The notes: generated from the letters alone by a model not told the origin. Shown: positions 26,300-35,030, numbered from the stretch's first letter. The stretch: 41,673 nucleotides of DNA from Cnuella takakiae (GCF_001953305.1 NZ_MTFE01000010.1:500523-542195); one strand, 5' to 3'. Translations and numbers: made by a program.

Positions 26300-26999
26300 A
26301 CTCCACCACCGGCTGCAGTTTGCGCCGGCTATAATGCTCCATATACCCAAGTAATTTGAGGGATAGTACCAACCATAAAAAGCCTACGGCAAAACCCGCC
26401 AGCACATCGCTGGTATAGTGTACCCGCAGGTAGATGCGGCTGAATCCAATCAATAGGATCAGCAATAACAGGAAACTGATCATCGACCATTTGGCGGTTT
26501 CGTTTTTCCAAAGATGATAAACGGCGTAAATCAGCAGTCCGTAAAAGGTTACGCTCATCAGGGCATGCCCACTTGGAAAACTCAAACCCTTTGCTTCTTC
26601 CAGCAAGGGAATGCCTGGACGTTCCCTATTGAACACATTCTTCAACAAGAACATCAGCCCCAAAGAACTGAGTGCCACAGCAGGCACTTTGATGGAATAC
26701 CACCGGTGTTTGCGCACCAGCAAAAACCAAAAGATCAGGGCGATATTAGCAGGTATCAAAAACTCGTGTTTACCCAGAAAAGTAACCGCTACCATCAGCT
26801 TGTTGGTGCTTTCATTTACATACGGGTCAAGGGCACGAAATATCTTCTCATCGAAGCTGTTGTTCTGCAATACAAATACGCGGCGCACCATGTACACAAA
26901 CAACACCACGGCGCCGGTAAGCAGTGCCGATACCACTACCACTTCGGCTGATAAAAGCGCCAAGCCGGCCCAAAATTTTTTGATCCTTTGCCTTACCAT
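26298..26999 (-). CDS. PAP2-family membrane phosphatase
   Basis: A membrane phosphatase of about 233 residues with five to six helices. All three PAP2 motifs are present: KNVFNRERP (motif 1), PSGHALMS (motif 2) and SRIYLRVHYTSDVLAG (motif 3, catalytic His in RVHYTSD). Such enzymes dephosphorylate lipid phosphates such as undecaprenyl pyrophosphate or phosphatidic-type lipids. The start is uncertain: ATG at 26999, 27008 or 27056 are in frame; 26999 (MVRQRIKKFW) is preferred since it gives a short positively charged N-terminus. It lies downstream of the Nei-like gene on the same strand. Confidence 0.88.
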   Translation of the reverse strand: MVRQRIKKFWAGLALLSAEVVVVSALLTGAVVLFVYMVRRVFVLQNNSFDEKIFRALDPYVNESTNKLMVAVTFLGKHEFLIPANIALIFWFLLVRKHRWYSIKVPAVALSSLGLMFLLKNVFNRERPGIPLLEEAKGLSFPSGHALMSVTFYGLLIYAVYHLWKNETAKWSMISFLLLLILLIGFSRIYLRVHYTSDVLAGFAVGFLWLVLSLKLLGYMEHYSRRKLQPVVE

Positions 27000-27086
27000 A
27001 CAGCGCATATTGCAAATGCTGTGCGAGCAGAAATCCGGAATTACCAGGCCATACACAAACTGCGGTGCACCACAGGAAAAAGCCTT

Positions 27087-27827
27087 TTACTTTTCCCGGT
27101 ATAACACCTGGCAGTTAACACAAAAAAAGCTCCTTCGTGGTGTTTGCCCCGTATGCCTTTTCTCCAGGGGCAGGTTGCAGCGGCTGCAGATCTTTTTGGT
27201 ATGTGCAAGCCAGTGCTGGCGCAGGGTGCCTTCTTTTTTCCAGTCCAGAAACTGGAAGCTGTAATGGCGGGCTTCTTCAACCAGCGCATTCAGCTTTTCA
27301 AAAGGCAGGCTGGCGCCCAGGCTTTCAGGATGCACACCAATGCGGTACAGCACTTCGTTCTTGATGATATTGCCCACACCCGAAAACACTGTTTGGTCCA
27401 GCAACAGGTCATCTACCTGTCGGTTGGGATGTGCCCGTATTTTCCCGCAGGCAGCCGAGGGGTTCCAGCTTTCCTGCATCACATCGGTGCTCCAGTCGTA
27501 CAGCCGGTCCAGGTCGGTGGTATCCAGAATGCGTACCGCGCAGTTGTAATTATGCCATTGCCCGTTGGAAAAATAAAGAGATAGCTTGGGTGTCTTTTCA
27601 GGGTGGCGGCTATCGAGGTAATAGTTGCCAAACATCAGGTAATGAATGCGGATGGTACAGTCTTCCAGCACCATAAGAAAATGTTTACCCCATGATTTCA
27701 GGTCCACCATTTTCTGCCCGGCAATGCGATCGAAATCCAGCCTTGCCGCACCTTCTGCCGCATCTATTCTTTTACCAACAAATTTTGCTGCCTGTTCTTT
27801 CAACAATACCAATGAAGGGCCTTCCAT
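27087..27827 (-). CDS. Fpg/Nei-family DNA glycosylase-like protein
   Basis: A 246-residue base-excision repair enzyme homologue with Fpg/Nei architecture. N-terminal domain residues 1-115 include K48 (WGKHF, matching Nei K53). H2TH helices follow in VDDLLLDQTVFSGVGNIIKNEVLY. The C-terminal zinc finger (CSRCNLPLEKRH... FFCVNCQ) has the arginine loop TGQTPRRS. The N-terminus is M-E-G-P-S rather than M-P-E-G-P-E: the nucleophilic Pro2 of Nei/Fpg is absent and the residue after Met is the conserved glutamate. No alternative start restores the proline. Whether it is an active glycosylase, an AP lyase only, or a lesion-binding protein is open. Confidence 0.88.
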   Translation of the reverse strand: MEGPSLVLLKEQAAKFVGKRIDAAEGAARLDFDRIAGQKMVDLKSWGKHFLMVLEDCTIRIHYLMFGNYYLDSRHPEKTPKLSLYFSNGQWHNYNCAVRILDTTDLDRLYDWSTDVMQESWNPSAACGKIRAHPNRQVDDLLLDQTVFSGVGNIIKNEVLYRIGVHPESLGASLPFEKLNALVEEARHYSFQFLDWKKEGTLRQHWLAHTKKICSRCNLPLEKRHTGQTPRRSFFCVNCQVLYREK

Positions 27828-27989
27828 AACTAAGCTTGTGCAAATGATGTGCGCAGATTGAAAGGAACAGCAGGAGCAACCCTACAATGAACGCTGGGGT
27901 GATGACCAGATAATAGGCTGCTGGCCTGAAGGATCATCTTTAAACCTTGGCCCGATTTTTTTATCAGTGCTCATCCTTAAAGCGTTGCC

Positions 27990-28226
27990 ATGAGCCAGGC
28001 TCTCTATACCGCCAAATCGCAAACCATCCACCGGATGGAATATTCGGAAAAGGATAAAACCCTTGATATTGAATTCCGTACGGGTAATGTATACCGGTAC
28101 CAGAATGTGCCGCCCAGGCTCTGGAAGATTTTTCAATTGTACATTGAGTGTGAAGGTTCGGCAGGATCTTTTTTCAACGAGTACATCAAGAACCAGTTTA
28201 GCTCAGAAAAAATCCGCGAGGTGTAA
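27990..28226 (+). CDS. KTSC-domain small protein
   Basis: A 78-residue protein. MEYSEKDKTLDIEFRTGNVYRYQNVP at the N-terminal half matches the KTSC domain (repeated strands with GxVYRYxxVP). The second half contains GSAGSFFNEYIKNQF. The family is small and its role unknown; it is thought of as a nucleic-acid-associated beta domain because it occurs next to such genes, here beside the Nei-like gene (divergent). Confidence 0.85.
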   Translation: MSQALYTAKSQTIHRMEYSEKDKTLDIEFRTGNVYRYQNVPPRLWKIFQLYIECEGSAGSFFNEYIKNQFSSEKIREV

Positions 28227-28319
28227 AACCAATAGATAAAAATTTTATATTTATCTGAAACGCAGGGAGGCAGCATTGTTGTTCCTGCTCATCGCAACCT
28301 AGCCCGAACATCGAACCCC

Positions 28320-28697
28320 ATGGAAAAAATCCTCATCATTGACGACGACCAGGACCAACTCTTCTTACTCCAAACTATTTTGAAACGGAATGGGCTGCTG
28401 GTTTGCACTGCACAAAGCGAGCAGGAAATTTATGCCACCATTGCCCGCGAACATCCCAAGCTTATTTTGATGGACGTACTGCTGTCCGGCGCTGATGGCC
28501 GTATTATCTGCCGCCGGCTTAAAGCGTCTTCTTACCGTAGCATCCCGGTCATTATTTTTTCCGGCCATCCGGGAGCCCAAAAGAACTATGCTGAATTTGG
28601 TGCGGATGATTTCCTGCCAAAACCTTTCCGCGAAAAAACCCTGCTGAAAAAGTTGAGCAGGTTTGTACAGGTAGATAAGGGAGAAGTAGCGGGATGA
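28320..28697 (+). CDS. Single-domain response regulator (receiver only)
   Basis: A 125-residue CheY-like receiver with acidic residues D8-D10, phospho-acceptor D51 in KLILMDVLLSGADG, conserved Ser/Thr (FSGHPG) and Lys (LPKPF). There is no output domain. It must act by protein contact in a phosphorelay or directly. No kinase is adjacent; the closest is the PAS kinase at 33.4 kb, though the pairing is speculative. Confidence 0.9.
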   Translation: MEKILIIDDDQDQLFLLQTILKRNGLLVCTAQSEQEIYATIAREHPKLILMDVLLSGADGRIICRRLKASSYRSIPVIIFSGHPGAQKNYAEFGADDFLPKPFREKTLLKKLSRFVQVDKGEVAG

Positions 28698-28722
28698 AAG
28701 TGGTGAATGGTGAGTGGTGAAT

Positions 28723-28841
28723 GGGAATTAGGTATTGTATTGTTTTTGGGTGATGATAACTTAATCATGTTAGCAACATCGGCTAAAATGCATTCCTTTT
28801 ACCAAGTATTCACAATCACTACTCACCAATACCTAATTCCC
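28723..28841. repeat. 15-bp inverted repeat between receiver and SDR genes
   Basis: gggaattaggtattg at 28723-28737 and its exact complement at 28827-28841. The flanks contain further ggtgaatggtgagtggtgaat words (28701-28721) and partly matching complements at 28811-28826. The element spans the convergent junction of the receiver gene (stop at 28695-28697) and the SDR gene (stop at 28851-28853). Confidence 0.6.
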
Positions 28842-28850
28842 AATACCCAT

Positions 28851-29729
28851 TTATACATTTCCATCTTCACCGCGCAACATATCGGTGGCGCCTTCTTTTT
28901 TGTGGCGCAGCAACAGCTCGCCCGAAGGTTCGCGTTTGGTATCTTTTTCCGCTTCCTTGCCAATGGCACCTTTGCCAATGGTGATGCCACCATCAACCAT
29001 CATCAGGGTACCGGTGATATAGGATGCTTCATCAGATGCGAGGAAGAGATAAGCATTGGCAATTTCTTCAGGCGTGCCCCTGCGGCCCAATGGGGTGCCT
29101 TCCACGATCATGGTCTCGTGCTTCTTTTTCATCGGGCCTGTTTCCTTGTGCGTCCAGGCGGTATCAATAGCACCGGGACAAACACAGTTGGCCCTAATGC
29201 CATACTTTGCCTGCTCTACCGCAATACCGCGGGTAAAGGAATGGATAAAACCCTTGGTACCGCCATATACCGCGTTTTCACCCAGGCCAATCTTGCCTGC
29301 TTCGGAGCCGGCAGAGATGATACAACCCTTGGTTTTTTGCAGTTCCGGAATGGCGTACTTGGTCATCAGGAAAGCAGTGCGCACATTGTTTTTCATCATG
29401 TACTCAAATGCCTTGGTAGGATAGTTCTCGATCATTTCCATAACCGGGAACACACCGGCATTGTTTATCAGGATATCCAGCTTTCCATAGGTTTCCACGG
29501 CAAACTGCACACAGGCCATGGCATTGCCTTCTTCCGATACATCGCCCATAAAACCGATGGCATCGTAACCACCCGAGGTAATCTCATTTACCACGTCCAT
29601 TACCGGGTCTTCGGGAAAACCGTTAACCACCACTTTGGCACCTTCTTTTGCAAATTTCTTTACAATGGCTTCCCCTATACCGGTAGCACCACCTGTTACA
29701 ATGGCTACTTTACCTCTTAGTCTGTTCAT
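28851..29729 (-). CDS. SDR-family oxidoreductase
   Basis: A 292-residue short-chain dehydrogenase. Cofactor motif TGGATGIG is at 12-19, NNAG at 89-92, and the catalytic triad S142-Y155-K159 (ISAGSEAG, YGGTK). The final 35 residues (KEAEKDTKREPSGELLLRHK onward) form a charged tail beyond the usual SDR length. The family is the glucose/general-stress dehydrogenase-like group; substrate unknown. It is transcribed after the manganese catalase gene, and these often occur together with stress genes. Confidence 0.9.
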   Translation of the reverse strand: MNRLRGKVAIVTGGATGIGEAIVKKFAKEGAKVVVNGFPEDPVMDVVNEITSGGYDAIGFMGDVSEEGNAMACVQFAVETYGKLDILINNAGVFPVMEMIENYPTKAFEYMMKNNVRTAFLMTKYAIPELQKTKGCIISAGSEAGKIGLGENAVYGGTKGFIHSFTRGIAVEQAKYGIRANCVCPGAIDTAWTHKETGPMKKKHETMIVEGTPLGRRGTPEEIANAYLFLASDEASYITGTLMMVDGGITIGKGAIGKEAEKDTKREPSGELLLRHKKEGATDMLRGEDGNV

Positions 29730-29784
29730 AAACGCAATGTTTAGGTGAGGTGTAGTTGAAAGGATTGTGCCAGAGATAATGTGC

Positions 29785-29905
29785 TAATTGGATAATGAGC
29801 TAATGTGCTAAAGAAGACCTGTTGCTTGCTAAATGTGGTTACCTGCATCCGTTTGATTGCTGCTTACTGTTTAGCACATCAGCACATTAGCTCATTATCA
29901 AATTA
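29785..29905. repeat. Inverted repeat of ctaatgtgct words
   Basis: taattggataatgagctaatgtgct at 29785-29809 pairs with its complement at about 29881-29905, with one inserted base; the right arm also carries an extra tgatgtgct unit (29870-29880). It sits between the SDR start and Mn-catalase stop on the same strand, immediately after the catalase stop codon. Confidence 0.65.
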
Positions 29906-29907
29906 CC

Positions 29908-30795
29908 CTACTTCCCGCTAATCACATCCTTTGCTTTTTCAATAAAAGATTTATCGGCCATGGGTATTTCGCGGCCCACCATCTGTTCAGTTTGGGCATG
30001 GGTCAGCGGGTCGGGTTTCGACAGGTCGGGCATACCGCCCATGGGCTCGGCATGCATAAAGGTGAAGGTGCCCTTGCCATCAACGGAAGGCCCTTCGGTC
30101 CAGCGGGTATGCGGCGAGGGTTCCTGGTTGATATTGGTAGAAACAAAAGTGTAGTTGAACTGCTGGTTTTCCTGCGACTGCGGGAAGGAGTTGGGAATGG
30201 GGTGTACATTACCCAGGTCTTCCAGCACCGCCATCCACTGATTCTGGTGCATGGTATCGCGGGCAATAAGGAAGGAAAGCATGTCCTTCATGCCCGGGTC
30301 GTCGGTCATCTCCCAAAGGCGTGTAGCCAGCACCCGGCCGGTAGCTTCGGCATATACGTTGGCATGCATGTCGGCGGCAATATTGCCACTGCTCACAATC
30401 CACGACCCATTGAAGGGAACACCATTGCTGTCGGCAGCCATGGCACCCAGTCCGGCACTCAGAATATGGCGGGGATCCTTACCCCCCAGCACCGATTCTA
30501 CCAGCGGGTTGCTGGCGGCCATCTTCTCCTTCAATGCCGTAGAAGCACCTTCCAGGTTGAGGGCTACAGCTGTTGCCAGCATCTCGATATGGCTGATCTC
30601 TTCGGTGCCGGTTTCTAATAGCATATCGCGGTACTTCTGCGGCCCGCGGCTGTTCCATGCCTGGAAGAGATACTGCAAACAAACCCTGATCTCTCCCTCC
30701 ACACCACCAATGGCTTGCTGGAGCAATTTGGCAAACTCGGGGTTGGGCTTTTCTACGCGTACCTTATACTGAAGTTGTCGATCGTGATAAAACAT
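29908..30795 (-). CDS. Manganese catalase
   Basis: A 295-residue ferritin-like di-manganese catalase that disproportionates hydrogen peroxide. The metal ligands E35 (GGVEGEIRV), E66 and H69 (TEEISHIEML), E150 (ANVYAEATG) and H183 (ARDTMHQNQW) correspond, with a shift of two residues for the last two, to the Lactobacillus plantarum enzyme. A C-terminal extension containing HTRWTEGPSVDG follows. It lies in a same-strand row with the SDR and, further upstream, a YihY membrane protein. Confidence 0.93.
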   Translation of the reverse strand: MFYHDRQLQYKVRVEKPNPEFAKLLQQAIGGVEGEIRVCLQYLFQAWNSRGPQKYRDMLLETGTEEISHIEMLATAVALNLEGASTALKEKMAASNPLVESVLGGKDPRHILSAGLGAMAADSNGVPFNGSWIVSSGNIAADMHANVYAEATGRVLATRLWEMTDDPGMKDMLSFLIARDTMHQNQWMAVLEDLGNVHPIPNSFPQSQENQQFNYTFVSTNINQEPSPHTRWTEGPSVDGKGTFTFMHAEPMGGMPDLSKPDPLTHAQTEQMVGREIPMADKSFIEKAKDVISGK

Positions 30796-31051
30796 CTGCT
30801 TGGTTTTTTATGGATGAAAAATGTGCAGCACGGCGCCATGCTGTGGTGGCCTTGGGCTTCAAAAAATGAGCCTTTTTAAACTGTACAGGAAAAGATTTTT
30901 TATCAGGATAACTTTTACTCATCCATAAACAATGCAGGAAAATAGCGGAGGATACATTCTGTTGCCTGCTTCATCCATTTGGCAAAAGCACCATCGGTTG
31001 CTCCTATTGGTTAAGCATTGTAATTGCTTCCTACTGCCTTTGTTTACAACA

Positions 31052-31972
31052 CTACGCTTCATCGCCTTCTACCAGTTTGTAATGCATGGCATGCGGTAAG
31101 GGTTTGATCGCATTACCCCGGTGCAGGGCCCACATCTTGGTAAAGGCTGCACCGAAGTACAGGATGAGCGAGGAGTAGAAAACAAAAAGCAGGAGCAAAA
31201 CAATCGATGCAGATGTGCCGTACAAAGTATTGAGGTTGCTATACGACAGCAACACCCGCAGCAGGATGCGCCCCAGTGAAAACAGCAGGCTGGTAAGCAA
31301 CGCACCTGTAAATGCCACGCGCCACGAAGGACGGCCATCGGGCAGGTAGCGAAACATGATGGCAAACCACAGCGTAACAATCACCAGGGAGATCAGGTAG
31401 TTGACAGCTGTTTTGAAATAAAACGACAGGAGTGGAGCTGCATCAAATAATTGCCTGCCAATAATGGTTTGCAGGGCTTCGGCGATGATGCCGATGAGGA
31501 AGAGGAAACCCGCCACCAGTATTACGGCAATGGCATGCCAGCGGGCATTCATTTTCTTCAGCACACCCTTGCGTTTGCGCGGCTTTATTTTCCATATCTG
31601 GTTAATGGAATGGCGGATGATGGTAAACAGGTTGGTAGCTACAAAAACAAGGAACAAAAAACCTCCTGCCGTTACCCAGATATTTTGCGCCAGCTGGCTG
31701 AAAGCTTTCAATACATTCTCCAGCTGCCCCACCGCCTGCGGACCCACCATTTCGGAAAGGCTGGTAAAAAGCTTGTTTTGGATAAACTGCGGATGCAATA
31801 CCAGGCGCAGTAGCTGTATCAGCATTACCAGTATGGGCGGCAGCGCGAAGATGGTAAAGAAAGCCGTGGCTCCTGCCATTCGCAGGGGGTCGTTGCGCTG
31901 CAGTTCGGCAAAGGACCGCGACAGCAGTGATGGCAAGGCTGCAACCAAGGAGTAAACGGCTTTTTTGCGCAT
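31052..31972 (-). CDS. YihY/BrkB-family inner membrane protein
   Basis: A 306-residue integral membrane protein with six predicted helices. The conserved family pattern is seen in RMAGATAFFTIFALPPILV, GGFLFLVFVATNLFTIIRHSIN (helix 2-3) and SSLILYFGAAFTKMWA near the end. It is often misnamed ribonuclease BN. Transport or envelope role is unproven. It is upstream of and on the same strand as the manganese catalase gene (256-bp gap). Confidence 0.88.
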   Translation of the reverse strand: MRKKAVYSLVAALPSLLSRSFAELQRNDPLRMAGATAFFTIFALPPILVMLIQLLRLVLHPQFIQNKLFTSLSEMVGPQAVGQLENVLKAFSQLAQNIWVTAGGFLFLVFVATNLFTIIRHSINQIWKIKPRKRKGVLKKMNARWHAIAVILVAGFLFLIGIIAEALQTIIGRQLFDAAPLLSFYFKTAVNYLISLVIVTLWFAIMFRYLPDGRPSWRVAFTGALLTSLLFSLGRILLRVLLSYSNLNTLYGTSASIVLLLLFVFYSSLILYFGAAFTKMWALHRGNAIKPLPHAMHYKLVEGDEA

Positions 31973-32083
31973 GAATACAAACCTGTTTAGCGCCTATGGG
32001 TTACGATAATAATGCCACCAGCCACCAAAGCCGCAACAGGCAGGATTTTTGCTGCTTTTATGCACATCTTTTCCCCTTAACCA

Positions 32084-32410
32084 ATGCCACAGCCGGTACA
32101 CCAGGATTTGCTGGCTTTACTGATCATGACCTACAACAAGGAGGTTAAGGATTTCTATTATTTCCCCGAAGTAATATTGGTGGGGCGCACCCGCCTGGAG
32201 CCCGAAGCTTTCCAGCAAATGCTGCAGGGTGGCTGGCTGCAGCAGTGCGGCGCCGATAGTTTTGGCAGGTACTACCGCCTGTCTGCAAAAGCCGAAACCA
32301 CCCTCATGCAGTACCGCCGCAAACGCAAACCCGCGGCTCCCGTGCAACAAAAATCCACCTGTATGCAGGGAGGTTTTTGCTTCGAAACAGCAGGCAACAC
32401 CAGTTCCTGA
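32084..32410 (+). CDS. Small protein of unknown function
   Basis: A 108-residue, probably cytoplasmic protein. Residues 1-80 look like a compact helical domain with a beta wing (QMLQGGWLQQCGADSFGRYYRLSAKAE), suggestive of a winged-helix fold. The C-terminal tail is basic and proline-rich (YRRKRKPAAPVQQK). It precedes the hydrolase-kinase pair by 132 bp on the same strand, so a regulatory role is imaginable but not shown. Confidence 0.6.
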   Translation: MPQPVHQDLLALLIMTYNKEVKDFYYFPEVILVGRTRLEPEAFQQMLQGGWLQQCGADSFGRYYRLSAKAETTLMQYRRKRKPAAPVQQKSTCMQGGFCFETAGNTSS

Positions 32411-32542
32411 AAACAATTCTTGCGCAGCATTCCGTTTCGGCTATGCTTTTACCGGTTTCAACCAAAAAATAAGCCCTTTCAACAGCCAGCACTTAGATTT
32501 AGGTGCGCATAGAAAGTTATTGTTCCACTTCAAGGAAAGACC

Positions 32543-33358
32543 ATGCAGCCAAACATCATTCACCGCAACAATGTAACCATCACCGGTAAGGGCAAACAGC
32601 CCTTGATTTTTGCGCATGGCTTTGGCTGCGACCAGAAGATGTGGCGTTTTATTGTGCCAGCGTTTGAAGACCGGTACCAGGTTATTTTATTCGATTATGT
32701 AGGCAGTGGCTGCTCCGATACTACAGCATACAATGCCGAACGGTATCGTTCGCTGCGGGGTTATGTGCAGGATGTACTGGACATATGCAGTGCACTCAAC
32801 CTGCGCGATGCCATTTTTGTTGGTCACTCCGTTAGTTCCATGATTGGCATGTATGCCGCCATTGCGGCACCGCAGTACTTCAGCAAACTGATCATGGTAG
32901 GCCCTTCGCCCTGCTACCTGGCTGATGGCGATTACAACGGCGGTTTTACCCGTAGTGATGTCGACGACCTTTTTGTCACCATGGACAAGAACTACATTGG
33001 CTGGGCCAATTTTCTGGCGCCGGCTCTTATGGGCACTCCCCAACAACCGGAACTGGGCGATGAACTGGTCCAGAGCTTTTGCTCATCCGATCCCATTATT
33101 GCCCGTCGCTTTGCCGAAGTAACTTTCCTCAGCGACTGTCGCCCCGATTTACACCGTTCAACCGTTCCCACCCTCGTGATGCAATGCCGCGACGATATTG
33201 TGGCACCGGTATCGGTGGGCGAATACCTTAGCCAACACCTGCCCAACAGCACTTACCGGCTGCTGAATGCAACAGGCCACTGCCCGCATGTGAGCGCACC
33301 CGGTGAGACCATTGAACATATACGCTCCTTCCTGCACACGGAGGCAGTGATGACATGA
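32543..33358 (+). CDS. RsbQ-like alpha/beta hydrolase
   Basis: A 271-residue alpha/beta hydrolase closely resembling B. subtilis RsbQ along its whole length, including the shared blocks FGCDQ, VILFDYVGSG, MVGPSPCYL, KNYIGWA and HCPH. The catalytic triad is S96 (FVGHSVSSM), D217 (QCRDDIVAP) and H246 (TGHCPHVSAP). No signal peptide. RsbQ supplies the signal to the PAS domain of RsbP; plant KAI2/D14 receptors belong to the same fold family. Here the stop overlaps the start of a PAS histidine kinase (ATGA), so both proteins should be made together. Substrate unknown. Confidence 0.93.
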   Translation: MQPNIIHRNNVTITGKGKQPLIFAHGFGCDQKMWRFIVPAFEDRYQVILFDYVGSGCSDTTAYNAERYRSLRGYVQDVLDICSALNLRDAIFVGHSVSSMIGMYAAIAAPQYFSKLIMVGPSPCYLADGDYNGGFTRSDVDDLFVTMDKNYIGWANFLAPALMGTPQQPELGDELVQSFCSSDPIIARRFAEVTFLSDCRPDLHRSTVPTLVMQCRDDIVAPVSVGEYLSQHLPNSTYRLLNATGHCPHVSAPGETIEHIRSFLHTEAVMT

Positions 33359-34539
33359 CCGATTACCTCAATCTGGCGCCTTTTGCTTTTTTCTCCATCG
33401 ACGACCATGGAAAAATACTGGCTGCTAACGAGGCTACCTGTAACCTTTTGGGCTATGCAAAAGAAGAGTTGGTGGAGCATTATATATCTGCGTATGTAAG
33501 CCTGGGTACCCGCATTTTTTTTCAAACGCATTTCTTTCCCATGCTGCTGATCAGGCAGGTGGCCAAGGAAGTATTCATTACCCTCTCGAACCGCGAGCGG
33601 CAACAGATTCCCGTACTGCTGAATGCACAAAGAAGAATGGTAAATGGCCGGGCCGAAATTGTATGCGGCGCCATGGTAATTGAAAACCGCAATAAGTACG
33701 AAAACGAAATTATTGCCGCCAAAAAATACGCGGAGCAGGCCTTGCAGGAAAATACCGAACTACAGCAGGCCCGCCAGCAATTGCAGCAACACGCCGAAAC
33801 CCTGGACGCGCAGATTCTGCTGCTGGAACAACGCAATGCCGACCTGCAACAGGTGAACAAGGCATTAACCCACAACATGCAGGAGCCCCTGCGCAAGCTG
33901 ATGGTGCTTTCCAGCATGCTGCTGCGCGAGGACAGTACAACACCCGGCCACCTGGCCACCCACCTGGAGCGCATTGCCCAGGTGGCCCAGCATACCCGCG
34001 ATGTGGTGAAACAGGTGCAGCGGTTTGTACAGATAGACATGCAGGAACTGAACCCCCAGCCGGTGGACCTGAATACCCTTGTGACGGCGGCCGCCGAAAA
34101 GGCAAGGGCCATCCAACCTGCTGCCGACATAACGATGCATTGCTCACCGCTGCCTGTTATTATGGGCTTTACTGATGATCTTTCCTTTTTATTTTCCGAG
34201 CTCCTGCACAATGCCATCAAGTTCCGGCACCCGCAGCGGCTGCTGCAACTACACATCAGCACCGTGGTAAGTAAGGACAATAAATTCAGGATGCTCGAAA
34301 ACCGTTACCGCTATACCGACTTTATCCGCATCCGCATACAGGATAACGGCACAGGCATACCCGAGCAGTACAAGGATACCATCTTCCAGCTTTTCCAGAA
34401 GCTAAACCGCGGCAATGATGGCCTGGGACTGGGATTGGCTTTGTGCAAAAAAATCATCGAAAGACACCAGGGTTTTATCACTGTGGACAGCCAGCCGGAC
34501 AAGGGTTCGGAGTTTTGCTGTCATTTTCCCATCGCCTGA
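33355..34539 (+). CDS. PAS-domain sensor histidine kinase paired with the RsbQ-like hydrolase
   Basis: A 394-residue soluble kinase without membrane segments. Residues 1-110 form a PAS domain (LAPFAFFSIDDHGKILAANE, ending QIPVLLNAQRRMVNGRA). A coiled coil follows from about 115 to 168. The dimerisation segment carries phospho-acceptor H173 (ALTHNMQEPLRKL). The HATPase domain has N box ELLHNAIKFR, DNGTGIP and GLGLGLALCKKI. The 4-bp overlap with the hydrolase gene and the PAS similarity to RsbP-type sensors indicate the hydrolase signals through this PAS domain. No response regulator is next to it. Confidence 0.93.
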   Translation: MTDYLNLAPFAFFSIDDHGKILAANEATCNLLGYAKEELVEHYISAYVSLGTRIFFQTHFFPMLLIRQVAKEVFITLSNRERQQIPVLLNAQRRMVNGRAEIVCGAMVIENRNKYENEIIAAKKYAEQALQENTELQQARQQLQQHAETLDAQILLLEQRNADLQQVNKALTHNMQEPLRKLMVLSSMLLREDSTTPGHLATHLERIAQVAQHTRDVVKQVQRFVQIDMQELNPQPVDLNTLVTAAAEKARAIQPAADITMHCSPLPVIMGFTDDLSFLFSELLHNAIKFRHPQRLLQLHISTVVSKDNKFRMLENRYRYTDFIRIRIQDNGTGIPEQYKDTIFQLFQKLNRGNDGLGLGLALCKKIIERHQGFITVDSQPDKGSEFCCHFPIA

Positions 34540-34734
34540 TAAGTTTTTGCCGCCCGGCAAGCTGCAACCGTCCTAAACTAGCCGTTTTGGGATATCGCTT
34601 TTTTGTATCAAATACTAACTTCAGAAGCAACAAACCCGGCATTCCTTTTGTCCATATAAGTACGATCTACAACTCCTCTGCAAAACCAACTGCTCCATTC
34701 CTATTCTTTTTTAACCTGCTCAAAAACACCCGTC

Positions 34735-34974
34735 ATGAATAACTTGCTGGACTTTGCAGGGCTGTTGCTCTATGTTGCGGTACTGCCCATACTGATTCCC
34801 ATGCAGGCATTGCTATATGCACTCGGAGGTATTTATCTGGCATTGGTTTTCTTCCACCGCATGGTCTTGCATGTGCCCCAGCTTTTTGGCTGGCTGCGCC
34901 ATGCGAGCCGCCACACGCATGGCCCCATACAGGTGCTGGCCTGGCGCAAAAAGCTGGCGAAAGTGCATGCCTGA
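34735..34974 (+). CDS. Small membrane protein
   Basis: A 79-residue protein with one or two hydrophobic helices (LLDFAGLLLYVAVLPILIPM and ALGGIYLALVFFHRMV) and a basic C-terminal tail containing RHASRHTHG and AWRKKLAK. No family recognised. It follows the kinase after about 195 bp and precedes a lipoprotein gene. Confidence 0.55.
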   Translation: MNNLLDFAGLLLYVAVLPILIPMQALLYALGGIYLALVFFHRMVLHVPQLFGWLRHASRHTHGPIQVLAWRKKLAKVHA

Positions 34975-35030
34975 TACCTGCCCGGATGCAGGTGGTTCAG
35001 TTTTTGAACCCCCTGCATCAAATACAGGCA

